Source: Bolinopsis microptera (Eukaryota > Ctenophora > Tentaculata > Lobata > Bolinopsidae). From it: a stretch of 64,000 bases of DNA. The stretch lies in contig NC_087074.1 of NCBI RefSeq assembly GCF_026151205.1, forward strand, positions 11,513,182 through 11,577,181. Direction: 5' to 3'. Made by a program: the position numbers and the translations under genes. How positions within the stretch are numbered: position 1 is the stretch's first letter; each line of letters begins with the position of its first letter. Of the stretch, positions 20,915-31,468 are shown one piece after another. Below the pieces are notes generated by a model. It was given only the letters and a program-made list of their open reading frames with translations. It was not told the origin of the DNA and did no database searches.

Positions 20915-22379
20915 GCCCTGTTTTAGTAGATTTCCCACATTCACCAAACTTACTTTCTGTTTTGGGAGATTTCCCGCACGCCGTGTGTTTTATAGCTCCC
21001 CCCGCAGCTAGAAAAGGCGGTGCACCATACGAGTCCAACTCTATCACAATATTCTCCGTCCCCTTAGCTTCGTGTCGGTCACCTGCTGCTTGAGTAGCAG
21101 TCCCTGGGGCCCTGAACCCTTTAGCAAAGGGGTTGTTAGCAATCTTCATCTCCGTTATATTAGTGCTCTGGTAAGTGGTGACTGCGAAGAAAGCTGTCTC
21201 AGGGAAAATGAAGGTTTTGAAGGGGCACTGAGGTACCCGGTATATATCATTACACTGTACCACATGAACACGGGGCTGGTACCGGTGCTGTGAGTTCAGT
21301 ACCGTGTGCCCGCTGTACTCCTCGTAGAAGTTGCTGGTCTGTACTTTGAGTTTGTGGAAGCTAATCTCCCCGTCCATCCAGTGTTCTCCTGTCTGTGGGG
21401 AGGCTGGGTGGATGTACACTTGTTTAGGAGGGTCATGTCGGGCGTGACCTGCTCCAACCCACTTCTCCTGCTGGCTGCAGTACCTGTATCTCCTGTTATC
21501 CGCTGGTACTATGTCCACTAATAGCACGTACTGTGCGGAGGGTTTTAGTCCGGTTACAGAGCAGGAGAGTTTGGGGAAGAGCCGTCTACCGGATCTAGTT
21601 ATGATCATCTCGTTACCTACTAAGTGGAACTTCTCCCATAGCTCTTTGTTAGATAGATCCATTTTTATCTCCCGCGTCTCGTTGAGGTGTTTTGCACGTG
21701 CAAGTGTCATGCAGATGTTACGAAACGATTCAGCAGCAAGTTGTATCCGGCTAGGATCAAAGTTCTCAGAGTTCATCATTGATGTCGGGGATAGCTCGTC
21801 AGGACTGAATAATTCTTGCTTGATCTTCATCATGCTCGCTGTACTATCACCGTTATCAGATGCGATGAGTTTCTGTAGGTCCTGCTGTAGATCAGTAAGA
21901 GCACCAAAGTGTTGTTCAGTCACCCCAGTTAGGGACGACAGGTTAGTAATGTTGTTACTCGATACTTCCTTGTCAGTCTCCTGTAGCTGTCTCTTCTCTG
22001 TTTCAGCAGTACAGGTGGTGTCCTCCTGCTCTCTCGCAATATCATGGTCTATACCCGAATCTTCCTCTAACAAATCAACTTCAGAATCAGACTCATGTTC
22101 GTTAATAATCTGAATCTGCTCGTCTTTTTCGGAATCATTTTCGTGAACAATATGCTCCTCTTTTTTAAACTTGTGTTCGTTAACAATCTGCTCTTCTTTT
22201 TCAGACTCATTTTCGTTCTGCTCCTCTTCATTTTCTTCTTCTAATGAAGTCACTTCAATACTAGTTTCCAGTTCAGATTGCAGGTCATTGTTGGAGAATT
22301 GGGGGTGTTCAGTATCGGAGGAATTGCTAAGTTTCCTACGTTTAGCAGAGGTCTCCTCGCATAACCCATCCTCGCTCAT
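20915..22379 (-). CDS. T-box transcription factor, main exon with the whole DNA-binding domain
   Basis: The likely start is MSEDGLCEE at 22379 (an upstream Met at 22412 is in frame). Residues 1-200 are acidic with degenerate EKEEQIVNEH-type repeats. Residues ~235-430 are a T-box: KELWEKFHLVGNEMIITRSG, then GRRLFP, a YVLLVDIVPADNRRYRY block, a YIHPASPQTGEHWM block, NSQHRYQPRVHVV, FPETAFFAVTTYQ and NNPFAKGFR. T-box proteins bind palindromic TCACACCT-type sites and regulate development. The sequence is divergent and I cannot assign it to a subfamily. The whole T-box is in one exon. The exon ends at one of two tandem donors 39 bases apart (below 20915 or below 20954), both phase 1. Downstream exons are at 20394, 18303 and 16248. 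Confidence 0.93.
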
Positions 22380-22412
22380 CACACACTCAGCCCAAAATAT
22401 TACACCGCACAC

Positions 22413-23395
22413 AAACGAAACGTGAGATCAGGAAAACTAACGGAGCTGTGCAATAAAAAACACTAAAACAAACAATCTAACAAGCTATATCTCTCGATAC
22501 AGATCAGGGGGACTAATGCACTATATTATCTAGCACAAACAAGTCCTTAACAAGAACACAAGGTGCTGGAACACCCAATCAGCTTCCTGTTTCCCGCGCC
22601 AAATATGGCATTTTATTTCATTAATTACATGATTATTGGATTTTGTAGCTTGCTACGGAACGACAAAACAAGGTTTAACGTCTAACACCGCGATATCCTA
22701 GTTGCTTATAATATTTACAAGTCATAGCGGAATGGTAATAAAATGATTGATTTAGCTATAGACGTAACCCTCCTTATGAATTATGATATTAACATTCTTC
22801 ACAGCAATTAGAACCGGGGTAAAAGGGAGAATTTCTCGCCGGTTAATTGCATCTAAAATCGGGTGCAGCACACACAGAATAGCTCGATACACGCGACATG
22901 TTATAAGCACAACAAGATATTATTCGCTAGACGATACCAACACACCATCCCTAGTCATATCGGTTCAAAACACAGATCAATAATTATAATAGTTTTGCTG
23001 GGTGCAGTTTCGCTGCAGTTTCCGTAGAGTTCCACTGCAATTGACTGCTAATTAAGAGTAAAGCGCTATTCCGCTCTGAGAGCAGTCAACACGAGACTGT
23101 CTCTTTTGAGGAGGAGTAGTGCGACCCAGGTCTGATTCACCCGTCTCCATTTCATATTGTTATAATCTTCATCTTGTGTTTTGGCACGAGGGTCGTCTAA
23201 TATTATGGGATTTACAACTCGTCATTTTCACTAAAATCAGAATCTAGCGCCAGGAGATATTATTCACATGATGCTTAATTCGATCTTTACTCGCAACTGT
23301 ATCCCGGACATCATGACCTTAAACTACTTTGTACAGCTTGTGAGATAATAAATAGTATTATACAAGATAATAAGAAGGAAATCCAGCTCATATAC
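22413..23395. other. Candidate T-box promoter region and ANKRD40 intron
   Basis: No coding sequence is supported. The interval immediately 5' of the T-box ATG on the minus strand should hold its promoter if that gene has its own start. It is at the same time intron sequence of ANKRD40 if the exons on both sides are joined. Confidence 0.45.
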
Positions 23396-24414
23396 CTTGT
23401 TTACTGTCTGCCTCCACCTCCTGCTGCTCCTGTTTAGAGGGTTTGCTTGCGGAGGGTAGTTGAGGACTAGCACTGTTACTCCTCCCTCCAGTGCCCTGGG
23501 GTGGGGGTACCTGCACCAACACGGGTCTGGGAGGTTGGGGTACTGGAGCTGGAAGGACCGAGGGAGCTCCTTTAGGTAGGCCCGGGGGAGGGTGAGAGGT
23601 GACTGGTACTGGGGTCATCATGCTGTGGGTGTCTTTTTTGGTGTTGTAAGGGAACATGGGGTTCCTGATGTAGTTGGGCATGATGGGGAGGGAGCTGAGA
23701 GTTTCTTGTTGAGTGGGCAGAGGGTACTGCTTTCCTTCTTCAACTGGAATGGTGAGATTTGTATTATATAATGGTATTTATTTTTGGGAGTATTCATTTT
23801 GTTCGACATTGTTTTGTTCAACATTTTCCATTTCTAAAACCCTAAAATACATAGCTCAGGTAAACCTTCATTTCCCTCGAGTAGATCCAGGCTGTAATTA
23901 GCAAGCAGCGACATTACAGTCTCTCCTTTAACGTTCTGAACAGTGGGGTCAGCTCCCTTGTTCAGCAGGAACATTACCAGACCCCTGGGAGAGAAATGGT
24001 ACATAAACAATCAACAAAATATAGCAAAATATAGCAAAATATAGCAAAATATAGCAAAAATATAGCAAAATATAGCAAAATATAGCAAAAAATAGCTCTT
24101 TAAAGAAAAACAGATAACGCATCAATAGTAACATTGACGTCAAGGATTTTAAGACGTAAAATCTTGAAAGGGTTTAAATTTTCAAATTTTAACGTTCGCT
24201 TTCTTTGAGAATTCTTGATAATTTTGATTAGAAAGTCTGGAAGATAAAGTATTGGACAATATACCTGTGACCCCGATAAGCTGCCCAATGAAGAGCAGTC
24301 CATCCGTTAACCTTGTTACTAGAGTTAACATTAGCTCCCTGCCCGATCAATATCTGCGCTTTAGCTTCATCTCCGGTAGCACAAGCTTCTCTCAGCTCCT
24401 CGTCAATTATACGT
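23396..24414 (-). CDS. ANKRD40: ANKRD40 N-terminal ankyrin exons (three exons)
   Basis: Exons 24414-24265, 23984-23866 and 23743-23396 join in phase (2, 1, 1). They encode IIDEELREACATGDEAKA, an ANVNSSNKVNGWTALHWAA ankyrin repeat, a second repeat (LVMFLLNKGADPTVQN), and then a LPIMPNYIRNPMFPY motif with a long Pro-rich tract ending in DSKQ. From memory human ANKRD40 has LREAAALGD, VNSQNEVNGWTCLHWA and LVPNYLANPAFPF in the same order. The biochemical role of ANKRD40 is poorly known. The last donor (CAAG|GTATAT, phase 1) matches the acceptor at 10800, with a 12.6-kb gap containing the T-box and THAP genes. Confidence 0.85.
24017..24092. repeat. 10-bp minisatellite (ATAGCAAAAT)
   Basis: About seven to eight copies of ATAGCAAAAT within the short ANKRD40 intron between its ankyrin exons. 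Confidence 0.9.
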
Positions 24415-25790
24415 CTGAAAGAGCATGGTTAGTAGTTCTGAGATGACCTGGCGCGAGCCGGTATTCAGGAGCAGGTATTCATGCACAATTTGAAAATATC
24501 GCAACATTCGCTACCTTTTGTAGGCGCAGTCAATATTATAATTACATCTGTAATATTATTTTAAAGTTTGTAACTTGTACAGAGTATAGTTGTGGCTATC
24601 CGTGTAGCTAGAAACAAACAACAAACCTCAACAAGGCTCACTCAACCTCCATCCAAAATTAAATTACGATTATACATGCGACATACGACTTGATCAGTTA
24701 TATTAGGTCTGTGAGAAGTTCCCATAATATTAGTTGAAAAGGTGACGAAACCTATGAAAGTTTTTCCAACCCCAGGTCAAGATTCATGTGAGATTGCGAG
24801 ACAGGCTCATCGCAAAAAATCTTAAAATAAACATAGAAAAAAATTAACAAAAGAATGTGTGAGAAAATAGAAAAATGTAATTTAAAAGATTTAAGCGACA
24901 CAAAAATTTGCTTAAGACATTGTAAATTCGGAACTTAGTGCGGTGTGAGATCACGTGGTTAAAGTATAACAACTTTGCCGCGCGCAATTAGTGCGAGATT
25001 TTGACGAGTTTAGTATAAATCTCACCCCAATATCGCGAGTTTAACCACGAGATTTCGGCACCCTCTTTCAGCACTACATATCCGGTCGCGCGCTTACATT
25101 TTCATAATAATATTCCTCATCTTGCTGGTCCCTTCGTCTTTATCATCAAGCCGACTTTTTATGGTCATTGTCCTTTTGGTATTGATTGTTTTGAATTATT
25201 ACTGGTTGTGTTACTCTGACGGCTTACTTTTCTGTACTGTCTAAGTCTTAAAGGATACTAGTTGTTGTCGATATTAATCGGTTTATAAGATCAAGATTAA
25301 CAGTGGTTACTATAGTTACCATGGTTACCATTAAAGGAGGTCTGGTAATGGTCGAAATCTCAAGGTACTGTTCCTGGCTAAAGTCGAATCAATCTTTCTC
25401 AGAGTATTCTTAATACTGCCATAGGCAATGCCTATTAGGCATAGTGAATATTTCTTCATTAAAAGTTTGAAAAAGGGTATTTTTAACTGTAGAACTGACT
25501 TATTAATCCTAACAGGTAATTAACTCTGGATCCTCATCACATTGATTCCATTCTAAATTCTAGCCTTAAAACAAAACAAACATTACCAGATAAATCCGTT
25601 TACCATAATTTGACAATTGACATGTTCTAGTGCGAACATGTTCTACCCCGAACGAGGCCTTCCCCGGACAAATCCTTAAATGCCAGTCTTCTCTAGCTGA
25701 AGTACGAACAGTATAATTTATCGGATAAAGTATATTACAAGGTGCTCTGATGATAATTTTAGTAAAATAATTAATAATTGCCAAAAAAAT

Positions 25791-25862
25791 GACCGTCGAC
25801 GAGGTTCGAACCGGAGTCAACTGCTAAGCGATCGCGCTCTAAACCATTGTGCTACAATGGGC
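25791..25862 (-). pseudogene. tRNA-Ala(AGC)-like sequence
   Basis: The minus strand contains an A-box-like TAGCACAATGG, the string AGAGCGCGATCGCTTAGCAG, which resembles the D-arm to anticodon loop of tRNA-Ala(AGC), and a perfect B-box GGTTCGAACC. A T7 run follows the 3' end. The acceptor stem pairs only partly (about 5 of 7 with wobble) and the anticodon stem is mismatched. It is therefore most likely a tRNA pseudogene or SINE head rather than a working tRNA. Confidence 0.6.
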
Positions 25863-26689
25863 ATATCAGATTTTCAATGTGTAACTCTATATACTTCATA
25901 AAAATACGCACGTAAATTTTCGAGCGACATAAAGCGACATATTTACAATTTCGCTCACAAAGGGACTCGCGAAATCTGAAATCTTTTTAAATAGAGAATA
26001 ATTGGTGGGTCAAGAAATCTTGTAGGGGGGGGGGGGGTGGGGGAAGTACATTTCGCCACTGCACGTGACACGTGAAAATCGCACTTTTAGTCTCAAAATC
26101 CAATCTCATCGCACTTATTTTAGAATCTTGATAGGGGTTTCCAACTAACAGCAAACGCATCCTCCCCGAATTGATACAGCATCTGAATACCGACTCAAAT
26201 TGCGCGGCACCATACAAATTTTTGAGAATTTTTGAGAACAAATTCTCGCCCCACTAAAACTAGATGAAGTGGCTGACAACCTAATATTAACGAGTACGTC
26301 AACTACAGTATTAATGATTGATGATAATGAGAGCACATGGAATATTTGACTCTAATTTGGATCAATAAATTGAGCTAGTAGTATGGAGACTTACTGTATA
26401 CAAACTTCATGCAGACTTAGCCAATTGAGCCCTAAGTGGCGCACATAACAAGTGTAATTTTGAAATAGGCTCCTGTTTTGACTCCATGGTCACGAAACTG
26501 AGTAAACCTTTTCAATCTTAAATAGTAAATTATCTTTAGAGGTAAAGTGAGCTTTGCAGTTAAATGTGGTTTGTTTCTAGTTACACGTATAGCCAGAAAG
26601 TTGCTTTACACGTTACATACCCTAAAGTATTAAAATATAACAAGTATTATAATTACCACGCCTAAAAACAGTGCAGTGGATAAAGTTTA

Positions 26690-26930
26690 TCTGATGAGAG
26701 TGAGTGTCTGTGAGTGTGTGAGTGTGAGAGTGAGAGTGAGAGTGAAAGTGAGTGTCTATGAGTATGTGTGTGTGTGTGTGTGAGAGTGAGAGTGAGAGTG
26801 AGAGTGAGTGTCTGTGAGTGTGAATATCTGTGAGTATGTGTGAGTGTGTGTGTGTGTGTGAGAGTGAGTGTGAGTGTCCGTGAGTATGTGTAAGTGTGTG
26901 TGAGTGTGTGTGTGTGTGTGTGTGTGTCTT
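26690..26930. repeat. GAGT/GTGT/GAGA microsatellite
   Basis: About 240 bases of interleaved GTGT, GAGAGT and GTGTCTGTGAGTGT units. It lies immediately downstream (minus sense) of the candidate ANKRD40 start exon. Confidence 0.93.
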
Positions 26931-26936
26931 ACTTAC

Positions 26937-26971
26937 ATCATAACAAGATGATCTTCTTCAGAACATTCAAT
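26937..26971 (-). CDS. ANKRD40: Candidate ANKRD40 start exon
   Basis: A 35-base segment is bounded by TTTTAG and a strong GTAAGT donor. It ends ATG-AT, which would join the ankyrin exon to give MIRIIDEELREA. The human protein starts about ten residues before the matching LREA. The donor and phase fit, but the exon is very short and the start is inferred. Confidence 0.4.
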
Positions 26972-27532
26972 CTAAAATGGTAAGGTTAAGTGGTTAAAGT
27001 TAACATCATATCATTACAATACTGCACATAGCTGAGCAATAAACACCATACATAGGTTGAGAGGTTAAGACTAGAGCTACAAACCTAGAAATACGCTTCA
27101 ATTTTTCAGAGTTTTTCCAATAAGTACAGTTTTGCATGTTGTTATTTCAACTACACTTATAGTTTACCACTTGTTTCTTACTATACAGCTTTTGAGTTAA
27201 AATTAAATATCATCTAAGGAGACAGTATTGCAATAAAACGGCAATATGGTCAATAACTTAGCGATTTATTAAATAGCGTTACAAAACAATCAAAACTAAA
27301 AACATGCAGCTAGGTAAGATAAATATAGTAAAACAACTTTAAAAGTTTTAGTTGTTAAATAATTCTGCCGTTCTACGGTACATAATATTTTTGATCATTA
27401 AAAGTAGGAGTGATAAAATCTGCTTTTACATATTAAAAAGAATAGATGATACAATTAATTTCCATACAATAAACCGGGTATTTTTCACAACACTTCACTA
27501 AACTCGATTTTCAGCCTTCAAATTGTTCTCTC
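26972..27532. other. Spacer between ANKRD40 and PARP2-like gene
   Basis: AT-rich, no gene seen. It should contain the 3' untranslated region of the PARP2-like gene and the ANKRD40 promoter. Confidence 0.4.
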
Positions 27533-29389
27533 CTATCGCTTGTAATTGAACTTCACTCTCAAAGCATACTTCATCTTTACCTGAGCGACATCATACACAA
27601 TAAACTCATTGTACTGCAAGGTGTAACCACCAGGATTGGTTACCCCTGTGTTGACTCCAGTTCCCAGAGGAACCTTCACATCACCTAGAGACTTGGTCTG
27701 GGCGGGATCTGGCGCGTTCAGTCCAACACCCTTAGTGGAGTGTTTCCCGGCAGGAAGTTTATCCGCATGATAATCCGAGCCTAACAGCTCACGTTCCTCA
27801 CCAAGAGACACCTCAGCTAGAAGGAGAATACCAGTGGGTTGGTTGTGGGAGGTGAAGCAGTAGTTTGCGCTCTTAGAGGCCATGTCAGCAAAGTACACAC
27901 CTTTACCAAACATGTATCCTGTAACCGGGGCCTCAGGAGGGGCAATCCTCAGACCCTGACTGAATATACCGCCCCAATTAGCTAGTCTGGACCCGTGCCA
28001 AAGTAGCTGCTTGTTTCCCAGGTCTTTGTACCGTTCCTCCTCTCCCTCCTTGTTTAGCTCGAAAATATCCTCTACTTCCATTGTGTAGTGAAGATGGGTT
28101 TTACCATGGGTATTGTGGAGATATGTGGATAACATCTGGAACAGATCACTATCCCTCTCAAGAGGTTTCATCTCTATCTTCAAGTTCTGGTAGAAGGAAT
28201 CTGTCTTGTGAACAGTGTCCTTTGTGCCCTCCTTGATAGCCTTAACTGCAGCCTCTATATCGATTAGTGTATCCAGAAGCTCGATTTTAATCTTTACTTC
28301 CTCGAGAGTCCGTATCAGAGGAGGAGTGGTAAAGCCGAAATTGTGAGGTATTCTGGTGTAGAACATACTGCATGCATCCTTTGCTTTCTTACTGCTCGAC
28401 TGATCTGCTTTAATACACTCCTCAATAATGGTCAAAGCTTCGTATCCTGATTTAATCTGTTCCTTTGAAAGTTTACCTAGAGGTGACTTTTTGACGTCAT
28501 AGTTCATCTCCATGACTGCCTGTTCCATCGCCTTGACATTGGAGATGAGTTCCATCATGGACAAGAGTCGGGGGTCTAACTTGCTCTCAACTGGCTCTTG
28601 TTTAACAGGGGCACCGTCAACTTCAACCTCCTCTTCCTTTACAGCATAGTCGAGCTTAATCAGATCATACTTGTTAGGGTACTTCTCAAAGTCTTCAAAC
28701 TCACAGGGCCAAACATTTTTCGTCTTATCCGAAAATTTTTTCATGAAATCACTCTTGGCAGCTTCAAGATTGCTAAACGAAGTGAGTTTATTCTGATGGC
28801 CATTGCTGTAACCAATCCTGCCCCATCGGAACCAAGTATTGTATGAATTTTGGTGGGTATTTTTCAATAACTGAAGTAAATAATATTTGTTATTGTTCGA
28901 ACCAACATTCGTCTGGTTGAGCATAGCATCCCAAGGACCATCAGAGTCACAAAAAACTGTAGATACTGAGCTCCTTGGGCACTGTGAGTCAACTGGAACG
29001 ATAATTTTTCCACCTTTCTCCTCTTTTATCTTTGTGTCTATTTTTTCTTCAATCTTCTTTTTCTTGGTTTCCATCTCCTCGTCTTCAGGAATGGGGGTTG
29101 GAGCTTTGGCTTTCCTCTTTCCACGAGTAGGCTTGACTGGTTTGGTATCGTCGTCATCACTGTCATTAGTTGTGGCTGCAGCTTTGTTGGCAGCTTTTCT
29201 GCCTCGAGGTTTCCTGGTAGGGACGGTATTACTCACATTGTTGTCGTTCTCATCGTCGTCATCATCAGCAGCTTTTGGTGCTTTTTTCCCACGGGTCTTT
29301 CTCACTGGTTTATCAGTGGTAACAGTCGGATCGTCATTGTAATCTACTTTGGGCTTATTTCTATTTCTGGCCGAGCTGCGAGTTGACAT
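27533..29389 (-). CDS. PARP2: PARP2-like poly(ADP-ribose) polymerase
   Basis: The gene uses NAD+ to add ADP-ribose to proteins at DNA breaks and acts in the nucleus. The start MSTRSSARNRNKPK at 29389 lies two bases inside an exon (ATTCAG|GTATG), so a 5' untranslated exon exists upstream. The 618-residue protein has a basic, disordered N-terminus with three KPRGRKA-type repeats, a WGR domain (WFRWGRIGY with flanking motifs, residues ~135-255), the helical regulatory domain, and the catalytic domain. The H-Y-E triad is visible in LLWHGSR, GKGVYFADMASKSANYC and LQYNEFIVYD. There are no zinc fingers or BRCT, as in PARP2/PARP3. The presence of the catalytic Glu predicts polymer synthesis. All coding sequence is in one exon. 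Confidence 0.93.
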   Translation of the reverse strand: MSTRSSARNRNKPKVDYNDDPTVTTDKPVRKTRGKKAPKAADDDDDENDNNVSNTVPTRKPRGRKAANKAAATTNDSDDDDTKPVKPTRGKRKAKAPTPIPEDEEMETKKKKIEEKIDTKIKEEKGGKIIVPVDSQCPRSSVSTVFCDSDGPWDAMLNQTNVGSNNNKYYLLQLLKNTHQNSYNTWFRWGRIGYSNGHQNKLTSFSNLEAAKSDFMKKFSDKTKNVWPCEFEDFEKYPNKYDLIKLDYAVKEEEVEVDGAPVKQEPVESKLDPRLLSMMELISNVKAMEQAVMEMNYDVKKSPLGKLSKEQIKSGYEALTIIEECIKADQSSSKKAKDACSMFYTRIPHNFGFTTPPLIRTLEEVKIKIELLDTLIDIEAAVKAIKEGTKDTVHKTDSFYQNLKIEMKPLERDSDLFQMLSTYLHNTHGKTHLHYTMEVEDIFELNKEGEEERYKDLGNKQLLWHGSRLANWGGIFSQGLRIAPPEAPVTGYMFGKGVYFADMASKSANYCFTSHNQPTGILLLAEVSLGEERELLGSDYHADKLPAGKHSTKGVGLNAPDPAQTKSLGDVKVPLGTGVNTGVTNPGGYTLQYNEFIVYDVAQVKMKYALRVKFNYKR

Positions 29390-29753
29390 ACCTGAATACA
29401 AAATACATTGTTTAAACATACGATATGACAAAATTTTAAAGCGATGCTGAAGGCAAAATGAAGGCAAGACGCATTAAAATTAATTTAGTTCTCGATGGAA
29501 ACAATTGAATGGAGTTAAGAATCTGTATGGAATACATTTTCCACACTTTTGAAAATCAATAAGTTGATGAACTATTCAATGAATTAGTATCAAGTGATCA
29601 AATTGAATAACATTCTACGCTTTGTTGTGACGATGTCATTGATAAAATAATAAATTAAATCACAATACCAAACATTTTTAGTCCCTGTTCAACGTTTTCG
29701 ATGAAATATGAAATTTGGATGAAAATCAGTAATAGTATGAAAATAATCATTGA

Positions 29754-30887
29754 TCATGAGTACACTTCTTTTTCATTTGACTTATGTACAAATACATACT
29801 TGAAAGGCTCCAAAACATTTCGCACAGCTACTACATTCCTCTGTTCTAAAGCTGAAATAGGCATGACAGGATACTTAGGAAAAGCCCTGGCTAACTGAAC
29901 AATAGTTTGGGGTCCTTGTAAGAGGTCTATTTTATTGGCAACGATACCAACTATGTTCTCAGTCATCCCAGGTTTGTATGCTTCAAGTTCCTTTTCTAAT
30001 ACTCTGATCGTTTCAATGGGTTCACACTCCATATTTGACATATCGACTACATAAAGCAAACTCTTGCAACGCTCTATGTGTCTTAAAAAGGAATAGCCCA
30101 GTCCACGCCCCAAGCTGCTTCCCTCGATTAGACCAGGAATGTCAGCCATCCTAACCCGATAGTAACCATCATAATGAATTACTCCAACATGTGGTCTTAA
30201 CGTAGTAAAAGGGTATGATGCAATCTTCGGTTGAGCCCCAGAAATAGATCTGAGAAGAGAAGACTTTCCTGCATTTGGAAGACCAACCAGTCCAATATCG
30301 GCGATTGTTTTCATTTCTAAATAAATTGAAGATAATTGTCCCTCTTCTCCCTCTTCCTTCTCTTTGCAGCCATACCTATCTCGGCCGAAAGACAACTGAC
30401 CAGAAATTGATAGATTCCCCCGACCTCCCTTGCCACCTCTAGCAGCCAAAAACAATTCCTCTTCCGAATCAAGTTCAACCAAAGGCTTCTGTGATAGCTG
30501 GCAACCAACTATGGAACCAACAGGAATGGTAACGATAAGTTCACTACCCCTCACCCCTGTCTTATTTTTCCCTACTCCTGCTCCTCCAGAACGGCCAACA
30601 ATTTCTGATGGGATGTGACTGAAATCTAATCTACTTTTAGATGTTCTGAAAAGAACCGAACCTCCATCTCCCCCATCAGCTCCATCTGGTTTTTGTTTAT
30701 TCCTTTGTATTTTCTGGATACTGGCACATCCCCCACCACCCCTACCACCTCTGACTTCTAACTCGAGATAGTCAATGAGAGAAGTTTCCGCTCTTTGGGC
30801 ACTTCTGGAGGTATTGTATCGAAGTAGTTGTTTGATGAACGTCTCAGTGTTCCTGAAACAGCAGTTTCTGAGATAGCGGCCCAACAT
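29754..30887 (-). CDS. MTG2: MTG2/GTPBP5, mitochondrial Obg-family GTPase
   Basis: A single-exon 377-residue protein. The Arg/Cys/Ser-rich start (MLGRYLRNCCFRNTETF) looks like a mitochondrial targeting peptide. An Obg fold follows, with its glycine-rich strands (EVRGGRGGGGCAS, KPDGADGGDGGSV, AARGGKGGRGN). The G domain shows GLPNAGKSS (G1), a TTLRPHVG block (G2), DIPGLIEG (G3), NKID (G4) and ISALE (G5). MTG2 is a GTPase in late assembly of the mitochondrial large ribosomal subunit. Length and domain order fit the family (human about 406). Confidence 0.93.
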   Translation of the reverse strand: MLGRYLRNCCFRNTETFIKQLLRYNTSRSAQRAETSLIDYLELEVRGGRGGGGCASIQKIQRNKQKPDGADGGDGGSVLFRTSKSRLDFSHIPSEIVGRSGGAGVGKNKTGVRGSELIVTIPVGSIVGCQLSQKPLVELDSEEELFLAARGGKGGRGNLSISGQLSFGRDRYGCKEKEEGEEGQLSSIYLEMKTIADIGLVGLPNAGKSSLLRSISGAQPKIASYPFTTLRPHVGVIHYDGYYRVRMADIPGLIEGSSLGRGLGYSFLRHIERCKSLLYVVDMSNMECEPIETIRVLEKELEAYKPGMTENIVGIVANKIDLLQGPQTIVQLARAFPKYPVMPISALEQRNVVAVRNVLEPFKYVFVHKSNEKEVYS

Positions 30888-30899
30888 ACATTCACCTTT

Positions 30900-31468
30900 C
30901 TTATTACAATTAGGACTTTCCTGGTAGTGATGAAAGAATTAGGAATCTTTTAAATTTGTCAACTATAGTTTATTTAGAATTTCAAATCATGTTTTCAATG
31001 ATATAACAAAACCTATTTGTAAGTTTGAGCAGATTATCGAGCTTCGATACATTGAATGATTTACATTGATATTTTATACAACATTTTAGTATTTGACAGA
31101 TCAAAGCAGTAAAAAGTGAATTTAGCAATGAAATCAAAGCTAATGTTCCCAATGTTTATTGTTTAACTGATCAAAGATTGACATTTCCGTTTTATTTTAC
31201 TCACCTGTGAACGAAACTTTAAAGCATAATAATATTCATAATAAAAATCAGTATTTTAAGCAATACTGGTACTGTGAAGTGTGGAAATGTAATAATAACG
31301 CACTATGACAGGATAATGATTGCCACAGGTTAAAATTGTACCATTTCAATACCCTATTTGTTGCTGTTAAGTAAAATCAATACATTAAAATGATGGTCCT
31401 GAGTATTTCCAGGATGTTTTAAATGTATCCCATATTTATATTGGAATTGGTAACATACAACTTGTTTT
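30900..31468. other. Spacer between MTG2 and RFWD3
   Basis: AT-rich without coding signal. It holds the MTG2 promoter and the RFWD3 3' untranslated region, both on the minus strand. Confidence 0.45.

Larger units (their letters stand above)
24415..26936. other. ANKRD40 first intron
   Basis: There is no coding evidence. It contains a tRNA-Ala-like sequence at 25791-25862, a poly-G run near 26025 and the GAGT/GTGT microsatellite at 26690-26930. Confidence 0.45.

Noticed and set aside
25791-25862. Functional tRNA-Ala gene
   Set aside because: The acceptor and anticodon stems are mismatched; kept as a pseudogene or SINE-like relic.
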